Shown here in pieces: positions 1 through 5,919 of a DNA stretch of 5,919 nucleotides. Numbering within the stretch: the stretch's first letter is position 1; each line of letters opens with the position of its first letter. The DNA lies in contig JAFGQJ010000343.1 of NCBI GenBank assembly GCA_016935715.1, forward strand, positions 1-5,919, in the 5' to 3' direction. A model generated the notes under the pieces. It was not told where the DNA came from. It did no database searches and saw only the letters and a program-made list of their open reading frames with translations. The stretch comes from Spirochaetales bacterium (lineage in GTDB: Bacteria; Spirochaetota; Spirochaetia; SZUA-6; DRHE01). Both the position numbers and the translations under genes were made by a program.

Positions 1-213
1 ATTCTGGACGCCAACATCACCACCTTCATTGCGGCGGTGGCCCTCTCCCTCCTCGGCAAAGGACCGGTACAGGGATTCGCCAACACCCTGGCCATCGGGA
101 TCGTATCCTCTCTGATCACGGCATTGTTCGTGTCCCGGCTGATCTTTGATTTTGCCACGGACGTTCTGGGGGTTTCCCGGTTGAGCATCATGTGGCGGAG
201 GGTGCAGGGATGA
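1..213 (+). CDS. secD: Protein translocase subunit SecD, C-terminal fragment
   Basis: This is the last 70 codons of SecD; the 5' part lies outside the window. SecD pairs with SecF in the inner membrane and uses the ion gradient to help pull proteins through SecYEG. The visible part begins with ILDANITTFIAA, the family's conserved transmembrane motif. Its Asp corresponds to E. coli SecD Asp519, which is implicated in proton transport. Next come the loop GKGPVQGFANTL, a glycine-rich helix (IGIVSSLITALFVSRLIF) and a short cytoplasmic end finishing in SIMWRRVQG. The TGA stop at 211-213 overlaps the secF ATG as ATGA, so the two genes are probably translationally coupled. The identification is firm from motif and neighbour; nothing can be said about the periplasmic domain. 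Confidence 0.95.
   Translation: MLDANITTFIAAVALSLLGKGPVQGFANTLAIGIVSSLITALFVSRLIFDFATDVLGVSRLSIMWRRVQG
197..201 (+). promoter_or_regulatory. Ribosome binding site of secF (GGAGG)
   Basis: GGAGG lies inside the last codons of secD, 8 bases before the ATG at 210. This spacing decides the secF start. The in-frame GTG at 192 would lie upstream of this site and so cannot use it. Confidence 0.8.
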
Positions 214-1331
214 AACGAACGATCAATTTCCTCAAGCTGCGCTTTGTCATGATCACCATCTCCCTGCTGCTGGTCGCCGCGGGGCTCGCCGGTTATTTAG
301 TTCGGGGCGGATTCAATTTCGGGATCGACTACACCGCGGGTCTGGTGCAGCAGATACGCATCGATCCGGCGGCAGAGAAGGTCGGCATCGCGGAGGTTCG
401 GGAGGCCCTGGAGGAGATCGAGGGGGTCAACCTGCAGGCGGTCGGACCCGCAGCACAGCAGCAGTTCACCGTAAAAGTGATCGCCCCGGGGGAGGATCCG
501 AGCTTCCAGAACCGCATGGAGGACCGGCTCTCGGAGCTGCTGGGAGAGGCCTTCGGCCCGGGGAACGTGGAGGTCCAATCCAGCGATTTCGTCGGGCCCC
601 GCTACTCCAGGGAGCTGGCCGGACAGACCGTGTCCATCGTCCTGGTGGCCATGCTGCTGATCCTCATCTACACGACCTTCCGCTTCAAGGTCCGCTACGC
701 CACCGCCGCGGTCATCTGTCTGATCCACGATACCCTCGTCATGCTGGGGGTCATTGCTGTGTTCCAGCTGGAAGTGACCACCACGACGATCGCGGCGATC
801 ATGACCATCATCGGCTACTCCCTCAATGATACCATCGTCATCTTCGACAGAGTGAGAGAGAATCAGGAATTGATGCGGGATGCGGACCTGGCGGTGATCC
901 TGAACACCAGTATCAGCCAGTCGATGGGCCGCACCCTGCTGACCTCCCTGACCACCCTGCTGGCGGTGGCCACGATATTCATATTCGCTACAGGGGATAT
1001 CAGGAACTTCGCGCTGAGCCTGATGGTCGGCGTGGTGGTCGGAACGTATTCTACGGTTTTCATCGCCTCACCGATCGTTCTGGGCTGGACCCGGCTCGCT
1101 GACAGAAGGCGCAGAAGGCGGGATGTCCAGCTGTACGGGCGGCAGGCCGCTGTCCCGGCTGCAGCGCGCCGCGAGCAGGCGGCTGCAGGCCGGGATGAGG
1201 CCGCGCCGGAGGGGTCCGCCGCAGGGCTGGAGGAGGCGAAGCAGCAGGCTCCCGTGAGCGGTGCCAAGTCGCCGGTAAAGGTAACCCGGGTTCAGCCTAC
1301 CCGGAAAAAGAAGAAGAAAAAAAAGCACTGA
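210..1331 (+). CDS. secF: Protein translocase subunit SecF
   Basis: SecF (373 aa from ATG 210) is the partner of SecD in the SecDF membrane complex that drives late steps of Sec export with the ion gradient. Transmembrane segment 1 is at about residues 13-32. It is followed by the signature GGFNFGIDYTAG (33-44) and a periplasmic domain to about 135. Five more segments lie at about 139-158, 165-186, 189-211, 242-260 and 266-292. Asp207 in IIGYSLNDTIVIFDRVREN and Arg241 in GRTLLTS match E. coli SecF Asp213 and Arg247, which are functionally important there. The start is chosen from a GGAGG 8 bases upstream and the ATGA overlap with secD. The oddity is a roughly 80-residue cytoplasmic tail (293-373). 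It has six Arg (299-304), an Ala/Glu/Gln-rich low-complexity part and a closing run of seven Lys (366-372); E. coli SecF has only a short end here. The function of the tail is unknown. Confidence 0.97.
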   Translation: MKRTINFLKLRFVMITISLLLVAAGLAGYLVRGGFNFGIDYTAGLVQQIRIDPAAEKVGIAEVREALEEIEGVNLQAVGPAAQQQFTVKVIAPGEDPSFQNRMEDRLSELLGEAFGPGNVEVQSSDFVGPRYSRELAGQTVSIVLVAMLLILIYTTFRFKVRYATAAVICLIHDTLVMLGVIAVFQLEVTTTTIAAIMTIIGYSLNDTIVIFDRVRENQELMRDADLAVILNTSISQSMGRTLLTSLTTLLAVATIFIFATGDIRNFALSLMVGVVVGTYSTVFIASPIVLGWTRLADRRRRRRDVQLYGRQAAVPAAARREQAAAGRDEAAPEGSAAGLEEAKQQAPVSGAKSPVKVTRVQPTRKKKKKKKH

Positions 1332-1337
1332 GGATGT

Positions 1338-1342
1338 GAGGG
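1338..1342 (+). promoter_or_regulatory. Probable ribosome binding site of tkt (GAGGG)
   Basis: GAGGG lies 8 bases before the ATG at 1351, within the 19-base gap after the secF stop. A second GAGG at 1346-1349 is too close to the ATG to serve. An in-frame TGA at 1345-1347 rules out any earlier start for the gene. Confidence 0.55.
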
Positions 1343-1350
1343 CCTGAGGC

Positions 1351-3327
1351 ATGCAAACACAGGGGATCCAGAGCGCCGCCACCGCGGTGCGTATACTCGC
1401 GATGGACGCGGTTCAGAAAGCGAAGTCCGGTCATCCCGGTTTGCCCATGGGCTGCGCCGAGCTGGGAGTCCTGCTCTACGGGGAGATTCTCAAGCACAAC
1501 CCGCAGGATTGGCGGTGGATCGACAGAGATCGTTTCGTCCTTTCCGCCGGACACGGCAGCATGCTGCTGTACTCCCTGCTGCACCTCTGCGGCTACCCGC
1601 TGAGAATGGAGGACATCAAGAACTTCCGGCAGCTGGGATCCAAAACTCCGGGGCATCCGGAATACGGCCAGACCGTGGGGGTGGAAACCACCACCGGACC
1701 TCTCGGGCAGGGAATGGCCAACGCCGTGGGCATGGCGATCGCCGAGCGGATGCTCGGGGCCGCCTTCAATACGGACAAGAAGGTCATCGATCACTACACC
1801 TATGTCCTGGCCGGAGACGGGGACATGATGGAGGGAATCAGCGCCGAGGCGTCGTCCCTGGCGGGTCATCTGGGGCTCGGCAAGCTGATCGTGTTCTACG
1901 ATTCGAACCGGATCACCATCGAGGGCTCCACGGACCTGGCCTTTTCCGAGGATGTTCGAAAACGCTACGAAGCCTACGGCTGGCAGACCCTGGAGGGGGA
2001 TGCCTATGACGTCGAGGGAATCCTGGGGCTGGTCGAGTCTGCCAGGCGGGAAACAGGCAGGCCGAGCCTGATCCTGCTGCACTCCACCATTGCCAAGGGT
2101 TCGCCCAACAAGGCGGGATCCCACGAAACCCACGGAGCACCGCTGGGGGAGGAGGAGATCGCGGCGGCCAAGAAAGCCCTGGGCGCGCCGGCCGAGCCGT
2201 TCGATATCCCCGAGGCGGCGAAGGCCTACTTCCGATCCAGGCAGAAGGATTGGCAGCAGGCCTACGGCAGCTGGCAGGATCTGTTCGAGGCCTGGTCCAG
2301 GGAGAACCCGGACAAGCGCAAAGCCTGGGATCGGCAGTTTGCTCCGGTTGATCTCAGCGGCGCAACCTTTCCGCAGTTCGAACAGGGCGCGGTCATGGCG
2401 ACCCGCAAGGCCAGCGGCGCGGTGCTCAATTCCATTGCCGCCGCCCTTCCGCAGCTGGTCGGCGGCTCCGCCGATCTGGCTCCCTCGAACAACACCCTGC
2501 TGAAGGGCTTCGGCAGTTTCCAGGCCGGGTCTCCCGAAGGGCGAAACCTGCATTTCGGAATCCGGGAGCACGCCATGGGCGCGATCGTCAACGGCATGTC
2601 CCTGCACGGAGGCCTGCGGCCCTACTGCGCGACCTTTCTCGTATTCTCAGATTACATGCGCCCTGCGATCCGCCTGGCGGCATTGATGGGCCTGCCGGTG
2701 ATCTACGTGTTCACCCATGACTCGGTCTTCGTCGGCGAAGACGGGCCCACCCATGAGCCGGTCGAGCACCTCGCGGCCCTGAGGGCCATCCCGAACCTGC
2801 TGGTGCTGCGCCCGGCGGACGCCCAGGAGACCGCTCAGGCCTGGCGGATGGCGCTGCAGCGCGGCGTCGGCCCCACGGCTCTTGCCCTGAGCCGGCAGAA
2901 TCTCACCGTGTTCGCCAAACCGGACGAGTGGAACGAGCTGTGGGCTAACGGCGCGTACGCGGCTTCGGATTCAAAGGGCGATCCCGCCCTGGTGCTGGTG
3001 GCCACCGGTTCGGAGGTCAATCTGGCACTGGAGGTGAAGGCCGCTCTGGGGAGGGCGGGCGATTCGGTGCGTGTGGTGTCCATGCCCAGCCGCGAGCTTT
3101 TCCTGAAGGCCCCGGAGAAGTACCGGAAGAAACTGATTCCCGATTCCGCCTCCCGCGTTCTGCTGGAGGCCGGAGTCTCCCTGGGATGGAGCGACGTGGT
3201 CGGCCCGCAGGCGGTGATGGTCACGATCGACCGTTTCGGGGAGTCCGCTCCCGCGGCCAGGATCGCCGAGCACTTCGGTTACACCGTTGCGGCGGTAAAG
3301 GAAAGAGTCGAAAAGCTCCTCTCCTGA
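1351..3327 (+). CDS. tkt: Transketolase
   Basis: This complete thiamine-diphosphate-dependent transketolase (658 aa; E. coli TktA is 663) moves two-carbon units between ketose and aldose phosphates in the cytoplasmic non-oxidative pentose phosphate pathway. The N-terminal ThDP-binding domain shows SGHPG (His28), AGHGS (His68), GPLGQG (116-121) and the cofactor/Mg motif GDGDMMEG (155-162) ending at Asn186; His261 lies in HGAPLG. The middle pyrimidine-binding domain (about 350-520) has TRKASG (Arg352), GGSADLAPSN, the catalytic Glu406 in REHAMG, and His456, Asp464 and His468 in THDSVFVGEDGPTHEP; Arg515 is in SRQNL. The C-terminal domain carries ATGSEV, VSMPS and GESAPA. All expected active-site residues are present at offsets of about five or six from E. 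coli, so it should be active. ATG 1351 is the first possible start after an in-frame TGA. It lies 19 bases after secF and is probably in that transcript. Confidence 0.97.
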   Translation: MQTQGIQSAATAVRILAMDAVQKAKSGHPGLPMGCAELGVLLYGEILKHNPQDWRWIDRDRFVLSAGHGSMLLYSLLHLCGYPLRMEDIKNFRQLGSKTPGHPEYGQTVGVETTTGPLGQGMANAVGMAIAERMLGAAFNTDKKVIDHYTYVLAGDGDMMEGISAEASSLAGHLGLGKLIVFYDSNRITIEGSTDLAFSEDVRKRYEAYGWQTLEGDAYDVEGILGLVESARRETGRPSLILLHSTIAKGSPNKAGSHETHGAPLGEEEIAAAKKALGAPAEPFDIPEAAKAYFRSRQKDWQQAYGSWQDLFEAWSRENPDKRKAWDRQFAPVDLSGATFPQFEQGAVMATRKASGAVLNSIAAALPQLVGGSADLAPSNNTLLKGFGSFQAGSPEGRNLHFGIREHAMGAIVNGMSLHGGLRPYCATFLVFSDYMRPAIRLAALMGLPVIYVFTHDSVFVGEDGPTHEPVEHLAALRAIPNLLVLRPADAQETAQAWRMALQRGVGPTALALSRQNLTVFAKPDEWNELWANGAYAASDSKGDPALVLVATGSEVNLALEVKAALGRAGDSVRVVSMPSRELFLKAPEKYRKKLIPDSASRVLLEAGVSLGWSDVVGPQAVMVTIDRFGESAPAARIAEHFGYTVAAVKERVEKLLS

Positions 3328-3339
3328 TCCCGGATCAGG
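3323..3339. repeat. 17-bp perfect inverted repeat over both convergent stop codons
   Basis: The arms CCTGATCC and GGATCAGG flank a single C at 3331. The repeat contains the tkt TGA (3325-3327) and the fbaB TGA (3335-3337, minus strand). As RNA it can fold on either strand as a 7-bp stem with a 3-base loop. It may act as a bidirectional terminator or transcript end. There is no T-tract next to it: the minus-strand side has a TTTT only about 7 bases beyond the stem, and the plus-strand side has none. It is therefore not called as a standard intrinsic terminator. Confidence 0.7.
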
Positions 3340-4384
3340 CCACGGTCACCGATTCGTCCAGATAGATGTCCTGTATCGTGTTGAGCAGCTCAACCCCCTC
3401 GGCCATCGGCTTCTGGAAAGCCTTGCGCCCCGAGATGAGTCCGGTACCGCCGGCCCGCTTGTTGATCACCGCTGTCCTGGCGGCCTGGGCCAGGTCGTTC
3501 TGCCCGGAGGCTCCTCCGGAGTTGATCAGCCCGGCGCGGCCCATGTAGCAGTTCACCACCTGGTAGCGGGTCAGATCGATCGGATGATCGCTGGTCAGCT
3601 CGGAATATACCTTGTCGTGGGTCCTGCCGAACTTCAATGCCGTGTATCCCCCGTTGCACTCCGGCTGCTTCTGCTTGACGATGTCCGCCTGGATCGTGAC
3701 ACCCAGATGGTTGGCCTGGCCGGTCAGGTCCGCGGAGAGGTGATAGTCCGCCTCTTTCGTCTTGAAGGCGGAGTTCCTCAGGTAGGTCCAGAGAACGGTG
3801 AACATGCCCAGCTCGTGGGCGTATTCGAAGGCCTCCGTAACCTCCTGGATCTGACGCGTGGCCTCTTCCGATCCGTAGTAGACTGTGGCTCCCACGGCCA
3901 CGGCCCCCATCTCGAAGGCCTGATCCACGCTGGCGAACAGAACCTGGTCGTACTTGCTGGGATAGGTGAGCAGCTCGTTGTGGTTGATCTTGACGATGAA
4001 GGGGATCCTGTGGGCCCACTTGCGGGCCACCGAGCCCAGCACGCCCAGGGTGGAAGCCACGGCGTTGCAGCCCCCCTCCACGGCCAGCTTCACGATGTTC
4101 TCGGGGTCGAAGTAGGCCGGGTTCGGCGCGAAAGAGGCGCCGGCGGAATGCTCGATACCCTGGTCGACCGGCAGGATCGACAGGTAGCCGGTTGCGGCCA
4201 GCCTGCCGTGATCGAATACGCTCCTCATATTCCGCAGCACGCTGATCGGACGGTCGCTGATCGTCAGCACCCGGTCGATGAAATCGGGTCCCGGCAGGTG
4301 CAGCTGTTCCTTGGCAATGGTACCGCAGCTGTGCTCCAGTAGGTCCCTGCTCTCCTTGCCTAATAGTTTTTCCAAATCTGCCAT
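3335..4384 (-). CDS. fbaB: Class I fructose-bisphosphate aldolase, FbaB/DhnA type
   Basis: This 349-aa cytoplasmic Schiff-base aldolase should split fructose 1,6-bisphosphate into dihydroxyacetone phosphate and glyceraldehyde 3-phosphate, or run in reverse in gluconeogenesis. It closely resembles E. coli FbaB (350 aa) as I recall it from end to end, sharing strings such as GYLSILPVDQG, EHSAGASFA, NCYMGRAGLINSGGA and TAVINKRAGG. Asp74 in LPVDQG, Trp199 and Tyr201 in LWTYLRNSAF, and Lys237 in ADIVKQK match, by family alignment, the Asp, Trp/Tyr and Schiff-base Lys of archaeal class I aldolases. The phosphate-binding parts SGGASG (289-294) and GGTGLISGRKAF (312-323) are intact. The ATG has an AGGAGGT site just upstream. 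The gene follows the peptidase gene by 21 bases on the same strand and converges on tkt with 7 bases between stops. No zinc-dependent class II features are seen. Confidence 0.96.
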   Translation of the reverse strand: MADLEKLLGKESRDLLEHSCGTIAKEQLHLPGPDFIDRVLTISDRPISVLRNMRSVFDHGRLAATGYLSILPVDQGIEHSAGASFAPNPAYFDPENIVKLAVEGGCNAVASTLGVLGSVARKWAHRIPFIVKINHNELLTYPSKYDQVLFASVDQAFEMGAVAVGATVYYGSEEATRQIQEVTEAFEYAHELGMFTVLWTYLRNSAFKTKEADYHLSADLTGQANHLGVTIQADIVKQKQPECNGGYTALKFGRTHDKVYSELTSDHPIDLTRYQVVNCYMGRAGLINSGGASGQNDLAQAARTAVINKRAGGTGLISGRKAFQKPMAEGVELLNTIQDIYLDESVTVA

Positions 4385-4388
4385 AGTT

Positions 4389-4395
4389 ACCTCCT
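4389..4395 (-). promoter_or_regulatory. Strong ribosome binding site of fbaB (AGGAGGT)
   Basis: AGGAGGT on the minus strand lies 4 bases from the ATG at 4384-4382. It sits in the 21-base gap after the peptidase stop and is the best Shine-Dalgarno match in the window. It fits a highly translated glycolytic gene and fixes the fbaB start. Confidence 0.85.
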
Positions 4396-4405
4396 GGTCT
4401 GACTG

Positions 4406-5836
4406 TTATTTATCCTCACCGTTCAGCGACCGGCCGCCCTGCGGGTCACCCGCGCCGCTGTCGGACAAATTGTAGTAGAAATGGATCAACCCCTCGATCC
4501 CGCGGCTCCAGGTCGGGAGGTGGAGCTTTTCATTGGGCGAGTGGGCGTTGTCGTCCGGCAGCGAGAAGCCGGTCTGTACCGAGTCGACGCCCAGCAGCTC
4601 CTGGAGATACGCACCGATGGGAACGGTCCCCCCCTCCCGGCGGAACAGGGGCCGTTTGCCCCACACGCGTTCGAAGGCTGCGCTCAGGGCGCTGACGCCC
4701 AGGGAGTCCCGACGGCTCTGTACCGGAGGAGAGCCGGCCAGCGGGATCAGCTCCCAGCTCACCGTGTCGGGAACCCGGTCCCTGAGCACCTGCTCCAGCT
4801 GCCGTTTCACCTCTTCGGGCTTCTGATCCGCCACCAGGCGGCAGGACAGCTTGGCCATGGCGGTTGCCGGCAGAACGGTCTTGCTGCCTTCCCCGGTGAA
4901 GCCGGACAGCAGCCCGTTTACCTCGAGCGTGGGCCGGGCGCCGATCCTTTCCACGGGCGTGTAGCCCCGCTCACCCCAGAGCTTCTTCACCCCTGCGGTT
5001 TTCGTTAGAAATACCTCGTCCACCGGCAGGCGGGCCAGCTCCCGCCTCTCCTCCTCCTCCAGATCCCGGACCCGGTCGTAGAAGCCGGGAACGGCGACCC
5101 GGCCGTCGGGATCATGGAGGCCGGCTATCAGCTCGCAGAGCACCTGGGCGGGATTATGCACCGCACCTCCGAAGGATCCCGAGTGCAGATCCTGCGACGG
5201 CCCGCGCAGGCGCAGCTCGAAGTAGGCCAGCCCGCGCAGGGCATAGGTGATCGTCGGCAGCTCGGGGCCCAGCATCCCCGTGTCCGGATTGAGGCACAGG
5301 TCGCAGGCGAGCAGCTCCCGGTGCTCCTCGATGAAGCGGTACAGGTTCGGGGAGCCGATCTCCTCCTCCCCCTCGAAGAGGAACTTGAAGCGGATGGGCA
5401 GATCCCCTGCGCTTTGGGCCGCCTGCAGCGAAATCAGGGCGGCCATGATCTGTCCCTTCATGTCCGATGCGCCCCGGGCGTACAGATGATCCCCCTGCCG
5501 CCTGGGCTCGAAGGGATCGCCCTCCCACTCCTCCAGCGGGTCCACGGGCTGCACGTCGTAGTGACCGTAGATCAGCACGGTGGGACCGACGGCCTGCCCC
5601 GAAGCTCCCGACTTCGAGCAGCCGTAGACCACGGGCGCGCCCCCGGTGGCCAGGATTTCGACCGTCTCCATGTCCAGGGCTCTCAGATAATCCGCCAGCC
5701 ACTCCGCGGCTCTGCCGACATCCCCGCGGTGCTGCGCTTCCGTAGATATGGAGGGAATCCGGATGAGCTCCTCCAGCTTTTCCAGCAGGCTCTCCCGGTT
5801 GTCGTTGAAATACTGCAGTGCTTTTTTTCGTTCCAT
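4406..5836 (-). CDS. M20-family metallodipeptidase
   Basis: This is a probable cytoplasmic, di-zinc (or manganese) M20 peptidase of 476 aa, close to the usual length for bacterial dipeptidases and the CNDP-like branch. It should release amino acids from di- or short peptides; the exact substrate cannot be read from sequence. Metal and catalytic motifs are complete: His92 and Asp94 in GHYDVQP, bridging Asp125 in ARGASDMKGQ, Glu158 (base) and Glu159 (ligand) in FEGEEEIGS, Asp185 in NPDTG, and His432 in DDNAHSPNEKL. The inserted lid/dimer domain (about 200-320) has His218 in QDLHSGSFGG and the dipeptidase-type GFTGEGSKTVLP (312-323). No signal peptide or membrane segment is seen. The start MERKKALQYF is chosen because the family begins about there. 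Its SD is weak (GGAG 13 bases upstream), and earlier in-frame starts exist (ATG 5866, TTG 5902). The last roughly 20 residues are polar and probably disordered. Confidence 0.93.
   Translation of the reverse strand: MERKKALQYFNDNRESLLEKLEELIRIPSISTEAQHRGDVGRAAEWLADYLRALDMETVEILATGGAPVVYGCSKSGASGQAVGPTVLIYGHYDVQPVDPLEEWEGDPFEPRRQGDHLYARGASDMKGQIMAALISLQAAQSAGDLPIRFKFLFEGEEEIGSPNLYRFIEEHRELLACDLCLNPDTGMLGPELPTITYALRGLAYFELRLRGPSQDLHSGSFGGAVHNPAQVLCELIAGLHDPDGRVAVPGFYDRVRDLEEEERRELARLPVDEVFLTKTAGVKKLWGERGYTPVERIGARPTLEVNGLLSGFTGEGSKTVLPATAMAKLSCRLVADQKPEEVKRQLEQVLRDRVPDTVSWELIPLAGSPPVQSRRDSLGVSALSAAFERVWGKRPLFRREGGTVPIGAYLQELLGVDSVQTGFSLPDDNAHSPNEKLHLPTWSRGIEGLIHFYYNLSDSGAGDPQGGRSLNGEDK
4441..4453. 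repeat. 13-bp GC-rich palindrome inside the peptidase 3' end
   Basis: GCGGGT and ACCCGC flank a single C at 4447. It lies in codons for the polar C-terminal tail, about 33 bases before the peptidase stop, and could form a short GC hairpin (5 bp, 3-base loop) in the peptidase-fbaB transcript. At this G+C content it may be chance. Confidence 0.5.
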
Positions 5837-5919
5837 GGATCGTGCTGAGCTCCATCCTCGTTTCATAGGATCACAGTCCCGGACTGTTGCGTGCTGAAAC
5901 AAAAGTAACCAAGAATCCC
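5837..5919 (-). other. Leader region upstream of the peptidase gene
   Basis: These 83 bases up to the right edge are mostly AT-richer than the coding parts. They hold a 15-bp palindrome and two copies of TCAGCACG (minus strand; 5890-5897 and 5841-5848), 49 bases apart. A TTGTTT at 5902-5897 resembles a -35 box, but no -10 box is seen at the right distance, so no promoter is called. The region could be coding if the TTG at 5902 is the true start. Confidence 0.4.
5873..5887. repeat. 15-bp perfect inverted repeat in the peptidase leader
   Basis: ACAGTCC and GGACTGT flank a single C at 5880. The repeat lies 36 bases before the chosen peptidase start. Its size and place would suit a binding site for a dimeric regulator, but I do not recognise it as a known operator. 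Confidence 0.5.

Noticed and set aside
192..209. GTG at 192 as an earlier secF start
   Set aside because: The GGAGG site lies downstream of it, and the ATG at 210 has correct spacing, the ATGA overlap and a typical SecF N-terminus.
1120..1260. Repeat or mobile fragment inserted in the secF tail
   Set aside because: The region has several CTGCAG/GCGGC-like words and an Ala/Arg-rich product, but no regular repeat unit, terminal inverted repeat or target duplication. It reads as low-complexity coding.
1297..2607. 436-codon open frame on the minus strand opposite tkt
   Set aside because: It lies wholly within the clear transketolase gene and the end of secF. Its protein is rich in Gly, Arg, Leu and His with no family motif, as expected for the antisense shadow of a high-G+C gene.
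3323..3345. Canonical Rho-independent terminator after tkt or fbaB
   Set aside because: A hairpin can form, but no run of T directly follows it on either strand.
3584..4342. 252-codon open frame on the plus strand opposite fbaB
   Set aside because: It mirrors a well-conserved aldolase gene and has no recognisable domain or SD-supported start.
4481..5848. Two long plus-strand frames (4481-5008 and 5114-5848) opposite the peptidase gene
   Set aside because: Both are covered by the M20 gene with all its catalytic motifs. Their compositions are typical of shadows.
5862..5902. Sigma-70 promoter using TTGTTT and TATGAA on the minus strand
   Set aside because: The spacing is about 29 bases, far from 17, so the two boxes cannot work together.
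1..5919. Defence, CRISPR, phage, toxin-antitoxin or biosynthetic system
   Set aside because: All substantial coding space is explained by five housekeeping or metabolic genes. No repeat arrays, integrase sites or unexplained gaps over 100 bases remain.

Overview
The window looks like an ordinary stretch of chromosome from a high-G+C bacterium. It is almost entirely coding and holds five genes, one of them cut by the left edge. Every gene belongs to a well-known housekeeping or metabolic family. The lineage cannot be fixed from these genes. Separate SecD and SecF proteins and the lysine-rich SecF tail would fit a free-living high-G+C spirochaete, but this is a weak guess from general impression, and other Gram-negative phyla are possible.

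Layout. Bases 1-213 (+) are the 3' end of secD. It overlaps secF (210-1331, +) through an ATGA stop/start. Nineteen bases later on the same strand is a complete transketolase gene (1351-3327, +), probably cotranscribed with or read through from secDF. The other half runs on the minus strand: an M20-family metallodipeptidase (start near 5836, stop at 4406) is followed after 21 bases by a class I, FbaB/DhnA-type fructose-bisphosphate aldolase (4384-3335). The two units converge, and the tkt and fbaB stop codons are only 7 bases apart. A 17-bp perfect inverted repeat covers both stops. The right-edge leader (5837-5919) carries a 15-bp perfect inverted repeat upstream of the peptidase gene.

How the genes work together. 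SecD and SecF form the membrane complex that helps SecYEG translocation using the proton (or sodium) gradient. Transketolase and aldolase both act on triose phosphates and sugar phosphates and link glycolysis/gluconeogenesis with the non-oxidative pentose phosphate pathway. The dipeptidase would supply amino acids from peptides in the cytoplasm. The sequence does not show that the two convergent units are co-regulated.

I saw no mobile element, CRISPR array, tRNA or rRNA, and no convincing new multi-gene system. The best leads are the stop-codon-spanning palindrome, the highly charged low-complexity tail of SecF with its A-rich slippery codons, and the palindrome in the peptidase leader.
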